From: Balaenoptera acutorostrata
Lineage: Eukaryota > Chordata > Mammalia > Artiodactyla > Balaenopteridae
DNA length: 64,000 nucleotides
Direction: 5' to 3'
Assembly (NCBI RefSeq): GCF_949987535.1
Contig: NC_080080.1
Coordinates: forward strand, 61,277,506-61,341,505
Shown here: positions 44,348 through 55,635 of the stretch, piece after piece
Layout: each line of letters opens with the position of its first letter
Position numbering within the stretch: the first letter of the stretch is position 1
Notes under the pieces: model-generated
Seen by the model: only the letters and a program-made list of their open reading frames with translations
What the model was told of the DNA's origin: nothing
Database searches by the model: none
Translations under genes and position numbers: made by a program

Positions 44348-47300
44348 GAATTACTGAAGTGAAACAATTACTGAAGTGATTACTGAATTGAAACAATGAG
44401 TAACACATTTATAAAAAATATTCAATACTTTTAATGTTTCAAACTTTATGTAATCTCTAATTCTACAAAATGAATTGCTATGATAAGTGATGCTACCGTT
44501 AAGGGTCCTTATGGAATCTAGTAATCAGAGTTGGAATATTAATAAAATATTCTAGAAATTCATTTTGAAAAAAATTGAAAGCTGGCCTAAAGTTTTTATA
44601 ATAATTTATATATGTTTATATCTTATTGAAATAGAAAGTATGGAGACTTCAATTTGTCTAGTTTGCTTTCAGACCGGTAGATAATTAACCAAAAAATGTA
44701 TCAATGGAGCAAAAATATTCTTCTTTCAAATCTGAATATATGTTTCAACACTTAAAATATTAATTACATATTAATTCCATAATTACTATTTCAATATTTG
44801 GGTACATTTAAATCTAAAAAAAGATAAATTTATATTTATTTGTCTATATAGTCACACAAACATATAGATGTATGTGTGTGTGTATACATGTATTTCTACA
44901 CATTGCATTGACCTTCTGTCCAGCCTTATTATTAATTAGTCTGAATCTCTAAAACTAATCTAGTTCATGCCTATAGTCTATCTTGTAATTAATACAGTAT
45001 GAATTGGATTGACTGATCTATTTTCTTTCATTTTAACTTTATGTATTTCACTGAGGAAAACTATTCAGAACCTACCACTTCCAACATGTTTGAGCATTAA
45101 TATCAATTATTAATTCATATTAGTATGAAAATGCTGACTATATATTTGATAGAAAGGATTTGATATAATAGAGAAATAAATCATAAATCTGATAATATCT
45201 CTCACATTTGCATATGTTTATAATGTATAGAGAATCACCAATTAAACTACCACTATATAAACATATATATTTTAAATTGTAGTCTGAGGTCATATACATA
45301 ACTACTATAAGTTTCTGACTTTAAAATTTTAAAGTATTTGTAGATGTTCCCCAAGATGGTTAGGGAAAAAAACAAACAAACAACTAATTCTCATTTGAAG
45401 TATTATTTTTGTTAACATAATTTAGTATTTTTTTTTGTTCTATCAAAGAAGAGGATATGTGGAGAATATATACAATATTTGAAGAAAGTTCCCTTGAGAA
45501 ACTAAATTAAAAGACATTTTTTAACTGAATTTTAAAATGGCATTATTAAACAAAACTGTAATCAAACAAAAAGTAGTAGAAAAGACGGTCCACAGAGTAC
45601 ATCACTAAATGCTCATTTGATAAAAAAAATCATCTAAAAACTCAACAAGAACATGGTAAATTGCAAAACCACATCAGAGGTAAAAACAAGTAGGTTGCAA
45701 CAGTTAATTTTAGTAACTAAAAAGACTTTACACATCCAATGCCCGGGAGATACAGTTTTGCAACTTCTTTAGTTGATAATATTGCTTTTATGATACCATG
45801 ATACCCACTTGTATTGAATCCATATATATATAAAATTCTTAAATCTATCAATCAAATTTAAAAGTCTGGCCAAAAATCCCACAGGCTCAATGTTAAATTT
45901 CCCCACATTTGTCAAACCCGCTTATATTGAATTTCCACTTACATCAACCTATTAGTTTCCCAAGCAATGCTGTGTTTTTATAGGGCTTTGTACCACTTCC
46001 TGGTGCCACAGAGAGGAGGCGGAACAACAGAGTAGACACTACCAATGTGCTTTCCTACAAATATTGAGTTACTTTGTTTTATTGAACTCTCTGTCTGTTA
46101 TCTTAAAAGTAGAAATACAATAAGTTTATTTCACTTTCTAAAGAGTTAAAACAAAGTTGACTGAAATCGTTAAGATACTAAAGTTTGATGAAATATTTAA
46201 CTGCTTCTCTATATCTTATCCTAATTTTGAAGATTATTATTTTAAAAAATTCCTACAAGTATTTTGGGATAATTTTCCTATTGTAGAAAAAGACGGTGGA
46301 TAAATTTATCTTCCTTTTAGATTGTAAAATGTGGTTTGATTTTAATATATGGAGCAGAAATTGCAGAGAGTCTATTTTGGGGTTATGTTTGGCACTCGTG
46401 CCTGTAGAGTGGCTGTAAAAGACAGGATCTTGTAAAAGTGTGGATATCGATATCACAATATTTTTTTTGTTGTTCAACCATTCTAGGTTAGGCACACAAA
46501 TTTACTTTTATTACACTTAAAGTAGAAAAGTTCTTGCTGTTGTTGCATTTTGCCTGATTTTAGGAAAACTTTTTAAAAACTTTCCTAAGTGATACCATGT
46601 AGCTTTCATATTCAGGAGAGACATTTGCATTTGGTTTGGGTTTTTTATCATTTGAACTTTTGTTTAATTTTCATAAAAATTGCCATCGAAAGTCTGTTTT
46701 AAGGATAAATCATACTGAAGAATAATGCATTAAAGAATTATCTATTTCTTTTAAGTAAATAAGTTAAGAAATGAACAATCAAGTTTATTCCAAATGCTGA
46801 GTGTCTGATGAAAGATGAAGAATAAAACAATTTAAGGGCAAAAAGAGCTCCTTTTTATAGCCAGCATTTTGCAAACTACGTTTTATGAGGTGTTAGTGTT
46901 TTGTGGGAAGAAGGCTTCTGGATTGTTTACAAACTAAAGTGGAAATTTATGATTTTGCATTAGAAAAATATGTTTGAGAAATATCTATAATTGTTGAAAT
47001 TAATGGTTCCGCTGAACATAATTCATCATTAATGTGCTGTAGAGATTGAAGCTTTCTAGAGATTACTTAGCCCATCGCCCTAAAACCTCATCCATAGAGA
47101 CTGGTCTGAGAGAAGTTTCGCTAGAGCTATACAAAGTGTAAAAGCCTTTCTATACATCATTGTATGTAAAGAAATTGACAAATCAGAAATTCTTGGTTTG
47201 AATCCTGTCTCTATCTCTTGGGCAAAATTCTTAATCTTAATTTACCTAAAATTTAAAAAAATCTACATAATGGGTATTAAAATTACCTGCACCATACAAT

Positions 47301-47369
47301 TGTACTGTGGAAAAATGATGCAAGTAAATGGTGTAGAATACTGTGTGGAAATTGGTAAAAAATCAATAA
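44345..47369. other. Unique AT-rich DNA, no gene seen
   Basis: No gene or recognised repeat in about 3 kb, apart from short CA/TA runs near 44870-44886. A slightly GC-richer patch is at 45990-46060. An 80-codon - strand frame (46253-46495) has no recognised motif. Confidence 0.55.
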
Positions 47370-47419
47370 ACACGCACACACATATGTGCGTGTGTGTGTG
47401 TGTGTATATATATATACAT
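47370..47419. repeat. Strictly alternating purine-pyrimidine tract
   Basis: Compound (CA)n-catatg-(TG)n-(TA)n run in which purine and pyrimidine alternate without a break over 50 bases. A known sequence type for left-handed (Z) DNA. Confidence 0.95.
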
Positions 47420-48379
47420 TCTCACTTATACTTCATGTATTTTATCCTTTAAGTTACTCATATGAATATTTGCTATATGAGTACATATTACTCACTTAAT
47501 TATTATCCCATGTTCTGAAGTTATGAAGTGAAACAAATCTGGTCATTATAAAAGCACTTTTATTAACATAATTCTTATGTGACTGATTATTCAAAATTTG
47601 CTGTCTGTTTAAAATTATTTATTCTATCCATTATATTTAAGTATCTGTAACTGCTGGATAGTGTCTCCAAAAACTTTAGTCATACATCACAAATTCTTTG
47701 TAGAGATAAACTATAAATCTTGAAAAGGTTGTAGGATTCTTGCAGTGAATGAAAGCAATGTTGAATGAATTGTTCAAATTATAGTTGAAATTATTCACAA
47801 ATGAAGACCTGATATTTATACTGGTTAACATATAAGGAGAATATTGGAATAAATGTTATAATAGATGGCTATCTCTGGATCAAGACGGATAATTGATGAA
47901 ATTGATAAAGCTTTTTAATATTCTTTAAATGACCTTATTTATGGCTATGCTCAAGTCAAAGACAAAAGTGAAAGATGTCATACAGTACTTATCAAAATTT
48001 AGTTGGAATGTATATATCCACAAATTAGTATTTTATTCCTTCTTTATTCTAAGACTTAGCACTGAAAACTTAAATTTTGTTAAATACAAGGTTAAGTAAA
48101 TTACTTTCATAATTTTTATTTTGTTTATCAAGATACGTTTATGGTAAGACCTTATAGTTTTCATTATTTAGCAGGAAATGTTTGGTACCCATGATTGACT
48201 TTTCAAGTTTCCTGATACAAATTGCACTGTAGTAGTAAAGACCTTCAAAAATTTTGAACTCAGCTTAGAAAAAGTTAACTAATAGTATGGCAAATCTCAT
48301 GAATGGATAAATATGATAATTTTTGCAATCATTGTTTAAATGACTGCTTCTAAATTCATTGATTCATAATCATATAAAA
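47420..48379. other. Unique AT-rich DNA, no gene seen
   Basis: No feature recognised. Confidence 0.55.
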
Positions 48380-48940
48380 AACATTTATGAAGTGCCAATG
48401 ACTGTCTGTTATGGAGCTAAGTGCAGTGATGGGAAAATAAGAATAAATAAAGTACAGTGCTGCACTTGTGGCATGTTATAGCATGCAGGAGTGATTGACA
48501 TATAACTTATACTTTGATTCAAACTATCAGAAGAAATGTACAAATTACCATGTGAGCAATAAAGGAATACAGCTTTTTTATGATCAAAGAAACAATGTTC
48601 TCTTACATAATTCAAAGAGCCAACTCCACTCTTACCCTATGGTTAACTCTCTACACAATTTATTCCATTAATTTATTCTTTCAACAAACAATTTGGGCAA
48701 CTTTTATGTGCAGGAGACACACATATAAAAACATAGTGCAATATTGTATGATAAGTTCCAGAACATAGACAAGTAATTAACTCTGCCTGATACAGTAGAA
48801 AGAGGACTCAGAGAGGAGGCAGAGGTGATCTTTGAGCAGTCTCTGGAAGAAAAAGTAATTTCCATGCTAGAGGAGAGGAAAAGAAAGTGTCCTGGGCAAA
48901 CAGGGAACACCATGTGCAAGGAAAGGATGTGAAAAGTCAA
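48380..48940 (-). mobile_element. L2 LINE fragment(s)
   Basis: Antisense L2 markers: 'aacatttatgaagtgccaat' at the left. Further right, 'aggcagaggtgatctttgag', 'cagtctctggaagaaaaagt' and 'gggaacaccatgtgcaagga', corresponding to reversed L2 'tgcctttgcacatgctgttc' and the region before it. Diverged, with gaps between the pieces. Confidence 0.6.
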
Positions 48941-49129
48941 GTATTTAAGAAAAGTTTTACCACACTTTTTAAAAATTACATTATTTTCAAGAAAGAGTTA
49001 CCTATGTAAAATGTATACCCTTCTGGTACTTGTCCAGGGTATAAATCCCAGATTAAAGAGGATGTACTAGAGATTGGCTCTAAGCATAGTGACTTATTTG
49101 TCATGAAATATACATTTTAAAACAGCATA

Positions 49130-49700
49130 AAATGGATGATATTTTTTAACTTTGTATTTGAGGTATAACTTATACAAACCATACTAATATTGTGTTCAGC
49201 TTCATGATTTTTTTTACCTGTATAATCATGTAGCCACCAACTAGATCATGTATGCAAAATTTTAGCATGCCTTTCCCTCTTACTCCCTCTCCCATTCACT
49301 ACCTACCTATCCAGTGTAATCATTAGTCTGACTTCTATAAGTCAGCTTTGGCTGCTGATGAAGTCCATTTAAATACAATCACACAGCATGTATATTGTGT
49401 CTGGCTTCTTTCATCAAAATTATATTTTGAGATTTGTCTTTGTTGTTGCATGTATCAGCATTTTTTTTCACTTAATTTGTGTTATATTTCATTTTGGGAA
49501 TATACCACAATGTATTTATTCTATTTCATCCTGGTGCACATTTAGGTTGCTTCCAGTTCGAGGCTATTAGGTATAAAACTGCTATGAATATCTTTAAAAT
49601 GGATGTCAGCTTACATTTCTGTTGGACATATACCCCAAAATGAAATCCTGGGTCATGTTTAGCTCCAGTAGGTGTTAGATAGCATTATTTTTGAACTTAA
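49130..49700 (-). mobile_element. L1ME/L1M4-type LINE, 3'-end fragment
   Basis: Antisense 3' UTR and ORF2 end: 'gtatttgaggtataacttat', 'cacacagcatgtatattgtg', 'ttgttgttgcatgtatcagc', 'tttcattttgggaatatacc', 'cacatttaggttgcttccag', 'ctgttggacatatacccc'. Matches the common ancient L1 end read backwards (ttccatc...cttgggttgcttccacc). Old copy. Confidence 0.75.
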
Positions 49701-49759
49701 AATTTGCCTTTATATTTTCACACTATAAGGTATTATAGAAAAACTAATGCTAATGGTGC

Positions 49760-50135
49760 TGTTATTAGTATGCTAGGGCTGCCATAATAAAATACCTGAC
49801 TGGGGTGACTTAGACAACAGAAATTTATTTTCTCACAGTTTTGGAGGCTGGAAGTCCAAGATCAAGGTGTTGGTAGGTTGGGTTTCTCCTCAGGCCTCTC
49901 TTCATGGATTGCCGATGGCTGCCTTCTCTCTGTGTCTTCACTTTTCCTTATCTGCATGCTCGTGGTGTCTCTCTGTGTGTCCTAGTCTCCTCTTATTATA
50001 AGGAGACCAGTCATATTGAACTGGAACCCACCCTAATGGCCTCATTGTAACTTAATTACCTTTTTAAAGGTTCTGCTTACAAATACAGACACATTCTAAG
50101 ACACCTGGGGAAGAGACACAATTCAGTTCATAACA
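49760..50135 (-). mobile_element. MLT1/MaLR LTR, complete
   Basis: Antisense copy with both ends: starts tgttattagtatgctagggc, keeps 'aacagaaatttattttctca', 'gaggctggaagtccaagatc', 'tataaggagaccagtcatat' and 'aacttaattacctttttaaa', and ends 'attcagttcataaca'. 376 bp, of normal length. No clear 5-bp target duplication. Confidence 0.9.
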
Positions 50136-50799
50136 GTAGCATAGTCAGACATTCTGATTGCCAGATATTTCTTTTAACCTCTAAAAAATCCCTTGTCTCC
50201 TGAAAGAATAAGTCCATGAATATTAATACTTAGAACTAAATACATGTGATACTTCGCTAAATATTTTCAGAGAATAATTCAAATACTGTGGGTATTTGAT
50301 GAAGTAATGAACTCACATTCTATGTACCAATAAACAAATTAGAATTTCTTCAGACATATTCATCTATAAAGAGGAACTGCTTTCAATTATAAAGAACTTT
50401 TATTGGGCATCAAATGATTATATACATGCCACTGTATCAAAGTATAGGTATTATTTCCTAAAAATAGAGTTTAAAAAAAGTATTGTTCTCTGATTTCATA
50501 CTAGCTTAGAAAAAATTCTCTTCAAAAGAAAAATAATGGAGGGTTTAAATAACCTTGTATATGGTGTACATATAGTATTTCTTTTTAATTCTTCTCAATA
50601 CTCAGTGATAGACGTATTATATCATCTCAACTATACAGATGTGAGAACTAGGGACCAAACTGGCTTCGTGTTCTAAGCTTGGGTGGCAACGTCTTTGCCT
50701 TTAAGTTAAGGAGTCTTTTTATAATATCTAAATTTTAATTCTAATATATGTTTCCATAAGATAATGATCCCGGTTCATAACCAGTAGGCCATATACTCA
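50136..50799. other. Unique AT-rich DNA, no gene seen
   Basis: No feature recognised. Confidence 0.55.
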
Positions 50800-51000
50800 T
50801 CATTCATTCATCACCACTATCCATCCAAGCACAAAATAGGTATTCAGTTACTTGTGCCAGAGGCTGTACTGGGTTGTGGCGATAGGGGAATGAGTAAGAT
50901 AGAAAAGGTCCCTGTCTTTATAGAACTTACAGTCCAGCATGAAGTTAGATAATTTTAGAGAGTCAAATAATACATTCAATAAACATGTATTGCAACCAAT
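50800..51000 (-). mobile_element. L2 LINE, 3'-end fragment
   Basis: Antisense L2 tail: 'ggctgtactgggttgtggcg', 'aagatagaaaaggtccctgt', 'ctttatagaacttacagtcc', mirroring 'ggacttacattct...gggatttt...gtgcctggcac'. Confidence 0.75.
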
Positions 51001-51869
51001 TAACTGTATTATCTTCTTTTAATTAAACTTAAATTATACCTGGCTCCTAATCTATTGGTGGAAACATTTTCTCTGAGGATTTGTCCAAATTCTGGAGAAC
51101 GCTTGGTGCACCAGCCTAGACATGGTGGTCAACGTCATCAATGTGATGGTGGAGGTGGTGATAACAGTGTTTTCATAATCCATCCATCCACGCCTGTCAT
51201 TTATTGCAACATCCTCAGTAGTTTTCTTCCCAGCTCCATTTTTTGTGTATTTCTACTGTATTTTGTTTCTACCTGTTTCAGTTACAATAGCTCTCTAAGG
51301 AACATCTATGCTGCTTTTAGGTATAGAAACCTATCTGTACAATTCTAGGGCTGTAAGAGAGATCTGACGTTGTTTCAGGGTGGAATGCCTGGAAACAGCA
51401 TTAAGACTTTTTTTCCTGCTTTCTCAACATGATGTAGGGTGAGGGACTTTAGAATCTGGCCAATTTCTTGACCTTACCTAGAGACATAGTCCAAGTTTTC
51501 TGAGCTTCTAAATTTCCACAGCTCTTAAATTTCTCAAACTTTTGTGCTCTTGCTATTGCCTACTCTCCTTACCTACACTGACTCTGGGCCCAACAAGGTA
51601 TAAGTGCTCTCGTTCCTTCTCTGGTTCCTCTTCCTTTCTTCAGTTGGGAAGAACTTTCTATAGTCATGGACAATTGAATGGGATGTAGTGACACTTGCTT
51701 TAACTTAATATATACTTTCTAGGTGGAAAACTCTCTTTGCCAATATATTAAAATACCACACCACAATAAAACTAATTGCAAAACTTTAATTGTATTGTAG
51801 AACAGACTGACCAGGGCAGGAGGCTTCAGAGAGTGTCCAGGAAGATTCAGAGAAATGGAATTTAGAACA
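51001..51869. other. Unassigned DNA, no gene seen
   Basis: Moderately GC-richer than its neighbours. A 97-codon + strand frame at 51055-51348 has no recognised motif. No clear repeat. Confidence 0.5.
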
Positions 51870-52240
51870 GCGATCTAAAGGGTAAGTAAGGATTGACTGG
51901 GTAGAAGGGTTACACGTTTATAAGACTGTCCTAGAGTAGGGAGGAAGTTGGTGACTTTGAGAGACAAAGCATTTCTGGAGGGCAAAAAGCAGTGAGAAAA
52001 GTTGTTAGAAATGAGGCTTTTGAGGAAGGCAAGGGTGATATTGTGCAGGACCCTAATAGGCATGTTATGACCAAACAGGCACATTTGGTCTTTGCCCTGA
52101 AAGTCATTGAAAATTGTTAATGGTTTTAATTGGAGAAGAAACCTAATCAGATGTGATTTTCTAAATGATCCTCAAATGAGAATGAGTTAAGTGGGTCCAA
52201 GGAAGATGCTGAGAGGCCAGAGACTATTTATAAAATTAGT
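51870..52240 (-). mobile_element. L2 LINE fragment
   Basis: Antisense L2 ORF2/3' region: 'gattgactgggtagaagggt', 'gtgcaggaccctaataggca', 'tgatttggagaag'-like text replaced by 'taattggagaagaaacctaa', then 'tcagatgtgattttctaaat'. These fit the order of reversed L2 text around 'agatcatgtagggccttgta' and 'gagtgacatgatctgactta'. Diverged. Confidence 0.6.
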
Positions 52241-52269
52241 TCCTTTCCAACAACAACAATAATAATGTT

Positions 52270-52440
52270 GTGGGTAGATGAGAGCTCGGTGCTTCCCAGG
52301 TGCCAAACACTAGGTATCTTTATATATTATCCCACTGAATCTTCACAAAGCAATGAGCCTCATTTTAAAGGTGAGAAAAATGAGTGAGATTAAAGAATTC
52401 AAACCCAGGCATTCTGCAGCCAGACCTCATATGCTCTGCA
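52270..52440 (+). mobile_element. MIR SINE fragment
   Basis: 'gtgcttcccaggtgccaaac', 'atattatcccactgaatctt', 'cacaaagcaatgagcctcat', 'tttaaaggtgagaaaaatga', 'caaacccaggcattctgc' follow MIR order. Confidence 0.7.
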
Positions 52441-53744
52441 AGGGCACTGTTTTTTTTCAAGTCAAAGAAAACTCATTCCAAAAAAATACCTTTACTTCCT
52501 CACACTCTTGTAGTCAATAGCAGGCATGTGCAAGACGGTTATAAAGAATTAAAAACAGAAGCTGTAGAAAACAGTTTTTCTTCAGGTAACCTTTAAAATA
52601 TCTAGAAAATAAACCTAATTAGATCTAATAGAGGATTAACTTGTAATTTGGCAAGCTTTACTTTCTGCTGCCTTATCAATTTAAAAAGACAATTTTATAT
52701 CAATATTAGTAATGATCTATGTTTGTAATATAGAATATTGTCTCATATTTAATTCAAATTACTAAATTTAAGGATTTTGCATATTTATTTATCAATTTCA
52801 CTAATTTGTTATGTTTTGAGACTCCTACTAGATACAATATTAAGAAATAATCATATTCCACGTTGTGTTGAATATTTACCTCTCTGAAAATGAAAACATT
52901 TACTTTGCACAAAATCACTTTATATCACTATCTTGTCCATTGTTTCCAGTCTCATTCAGTACAGGTTAAAGGTGCAGTTTCCTTCCAAGTGAAAATAGAA
53001 TGCTAGAGGAAATCTAACATTTTTGTGAGTAAAATGATTCTTCATCATAAATGCCTCATATCATAAAATATTTAGAAGTACCAGAATATACCATTTTACC
53101 ATTTTAACTACAATCCATAAACACAGGATGTGGAATCTCAGAGGTGTTCTTGTTTAATATCAACAATGGAAAAGTGAACCACAACATCTGTTGTTTGTGA
53201 ATTTTCTCCCCATGATGTCTATTTCAGTTTTCAAACTGAGTTGTGTAGGGGCTGGAATTTTTATTTTAAGATGTAGATTCTTTCCTCCCTTTTTATTTTG
53301 GGCTGTGTGATTTTATGAATTTATATTTGATTACTAGAAACTAGTGGAAGGAAAATGCTAACAGCTACATTGAGAGAAGTTAATAAGAGTTTAGGAAAAT
53401 CCTTTTCTAAGAGCCAAGTATTTTCCAAGTGATTTAATAGTTCTAGCAGCAATCGAACTCTATAGCATAGTGATTCAATTTCTGGAAGTGTTCCTAATTC
53501 AATTTTCACACACCCACAAAACCTTCGGATCTTCTCTTTAAAAAGATGTAAAAATATGTAGAAAAAAACAGGATAACACACACACAACTAAGAAATAAAA
53601 ACATTCTGTCATAGTTGCATCTGATTATTTTATATTTCGATGATATATCAATACAAATAATATTGTAATCCTCCATGTTCCCCCTCTCCTGCCCCAGAAA
53701 CAGTAATTATGATTAAATTTGAGGTTAATTATGCTTTTATATTT
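52441..53744. other. Unique AT-rich DNA, no gene seen
   Basis: No confident feature. The 53080-53130 piece ('ataccattttaccattttaa') may be a scrap of an L1ME 3' end. An 88-codon - strand frame (53321-53587) has no recognised motif. Confidence 0.5.
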
Positions 53745-53886
53745 TAGAATATATATTTATCACAACATAGATCTATGTATGTATATTTATGATTTTAATT
53801 GACAAACAATTATTTCATAACTGTATAAAATATTCTGCATTTTGCCTTGTTCACTCAGTATTAGGTCTGTGAGTCCAACCAAAGTT

Positions 53887-53944
<58 letters not shown>

Positions 53945-54290
53945 GAGTTCTGGTTTATTCATTTTGATAGCTGTATAATGTTTCATTGCTCAGATATTCT
54001 CCCATTTCTCTTCTGATAGATGTTGACTGGAAATGTTCCAATAAAATCCTTGTTTATGTCTTTTGGGGGATATATAATAAATATTCTTTATAATATGTGA
54101 ATTTAAATGTGAATTTTAAGTCATAAGGCATACATATTTTCAAAAACAATTCATAATAATAAATCGTTCTGCAGGGTAGTTGTGGCAGTTCTACCGGCTC
54201 TCTTCTTCTTTATTTGTCAACATCTTGCTAATTTTTTCTTGATATTGCATTGTCCAGTTTTGTCTATTAAGCTTTCTTTATAAAGATGAA
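53745..54290 (-). mobile_element. Old LINE (L1ME/HAL1-like) 3' fragment
   Basis: Antisense text typical of old L1 ends: 'tgccttgttcactcagtatt', 'gatagctgtataatgtttca', 'ttgactggaaatgttccaat', 'ccttgtttatgtcttttggg'. The order matches the mammalian pattern of reversed 'attccattgtatgaatgt...gttgtttccag...atccttgtacatgt'. Split by the TA/GA microsatellite. Confidence 0.55.
53887..53946. repeat. Compound (TA)n-(GA)n microsatellite
   Basis: About ten TA units followed by about twenty GA units. The GA half is a pure purine run. Confidence 0.97.
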
Positions 54291-54394
54291 TCTGAAAAAT
54301 ATAAAAATAAGAAAGTAATAAAGACTATGTTTAACTTTGTAACAAGGAATTATATATTTATCTTTGTCTAGACTCACTGTAACTGTTTTAATAC

Positions 54395-55635
54395 AATCAA
54401 TGTGCTAATGACTCCTAAATTTATATCTCAACTCTAGGCTTCCACATTAACTCCAGACTTATGTAAACAATACTCTCAACCTGAATGTTCCCCAGACCCA
54501 CTCCTGTAAGTCTTCTTCATCACAGTCAGTGAGAACCCTAACCTTCCGACTTTGTCTCTTGCCATTATTAACTGTTCTTTTTCTCTTATGTTCCACACGA
54601 AATTGATTAACAATCCCTGTTGGCTCTACTTTCAAAATACCGTAGATTTAATATTCAACCACTTTTTATTATCTTCACCATCACCAATGTCACAATCCAC
54701 TATAAAAAATATCTCTTCCCTGATTGTTGTGATGGACTTCTTCTAAATTGTCTTGCTGCCTCTCTCTTTGACTACTTACAGTCTATTCTCAAAATTGTTG
54801 TGGTCTGCTAACACCTAATTCACATTATTTCATTCATGCTCTCAAAGCCCTCCAACTACTCTAATTAAAATCCAGTCTTTGGGGCTTCCCTGGTGGCGCA
54901 GTGGTTGGGAGTCTGCCTGCTAATGCAGGGGACACGGGTTCGAGCCCTGGTCTGGGAAAATCCCACATGCCGCGGGGCAGCTGGGCCCGTGAGCCACAAT
55001 TACTGAGCCTGCGCGTCTGGAGCCTGTGCTCCGCAACAAGAGAGGCCGCGATAGTGAGAGGCCCGCGCACCGCGATGAAGAGTGGCCCCCGCTCGCCGCA
55101 ACTAGAGAAAGTCCTTGCACAGAAACGAAGACCCAACACAGCCATAAATAAATAAATAAAAAATAATTAAAAAAAAAAAAAATCCAGTCTTTGCATGGCC
55201 TTCAAGAGCCTACTTGTTTTGATTCTATTACCTTTCAGACCTCTTCTGCTACATATTCCACTCCTTTTCTACTGCTACATATTCCCCTACCTTTCTTCAG
55301 CCACATTGCCATGTTCACTGTTTGTAAAATACAACAACAGTCCCATGTGTGTACCTTGGGCTAGGACACTCTTCTTCCACACACATACAATGTCTACTCC
55401 CATGTGAAACTTAGGTCTTTATTCAAAAGCCACTTCAGAGGTGATTTTCAGCCTCTCTATCAAAATTTTCAACAACTTTTCCATGCAACACACCCAAAAT
55501 ATTATATTTCCCTTCCCTGCAATATTTTTTTTTCTCTTTAACACTTATCAATAGCTAATATGCAATATATTTTATTGGTTCCTTAGCCCTTAGCAAAGCA
55601 CCAGGCACATTCAGTAAATATTTCTTAATTTCATG
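54395..55635 (+). mobile_element. L2 LINE, ORF2 end and 3' UTR, split by a CHR SINE
   Basis: Sense L2 order is clear: 'tgctaatgactcctaaattt', 'atatctcaactctaggcttc', 'ctgttggctctactttcaaa', 'accaatgtcacaatccacta', 'acagtctattctcaaaattg', then, after the SINE, 'catggccttcaagagcctac', 'agccacttcagaggtgattt', 'aagcaccaggcacattcagt' and 'aaatatttctt'. About 0.94 kb of L2 remains without the SINE. The RT-domain coding text is degraded by frameshifts. This is the best-preserved L2 in the window. Confidence 0.85.
54882..55178 (+). mobile_element. CHR-type SINE (tRNA-derived, cetacean)
   Basis: Second copy of the element at 25453. Its head keeps an intact-looking pol III A-box region ('tggcgcagtggttgggag') and a B-box, ggttcgagccc. 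The body has 'tcccacatgccgcggggcag', 'agaggccgcgatagtgagag' and 'gaagagtggcccccgctcgc', followed by an (aaat)n and poly(A) tail. A 15-bp target duplication, aaaatccagtctttg, flanks it (54867-54881 and 55179-55193). It lies inside the L2. Frames of 66-94 codons on either strand are not genes. Confidence 0.97.
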
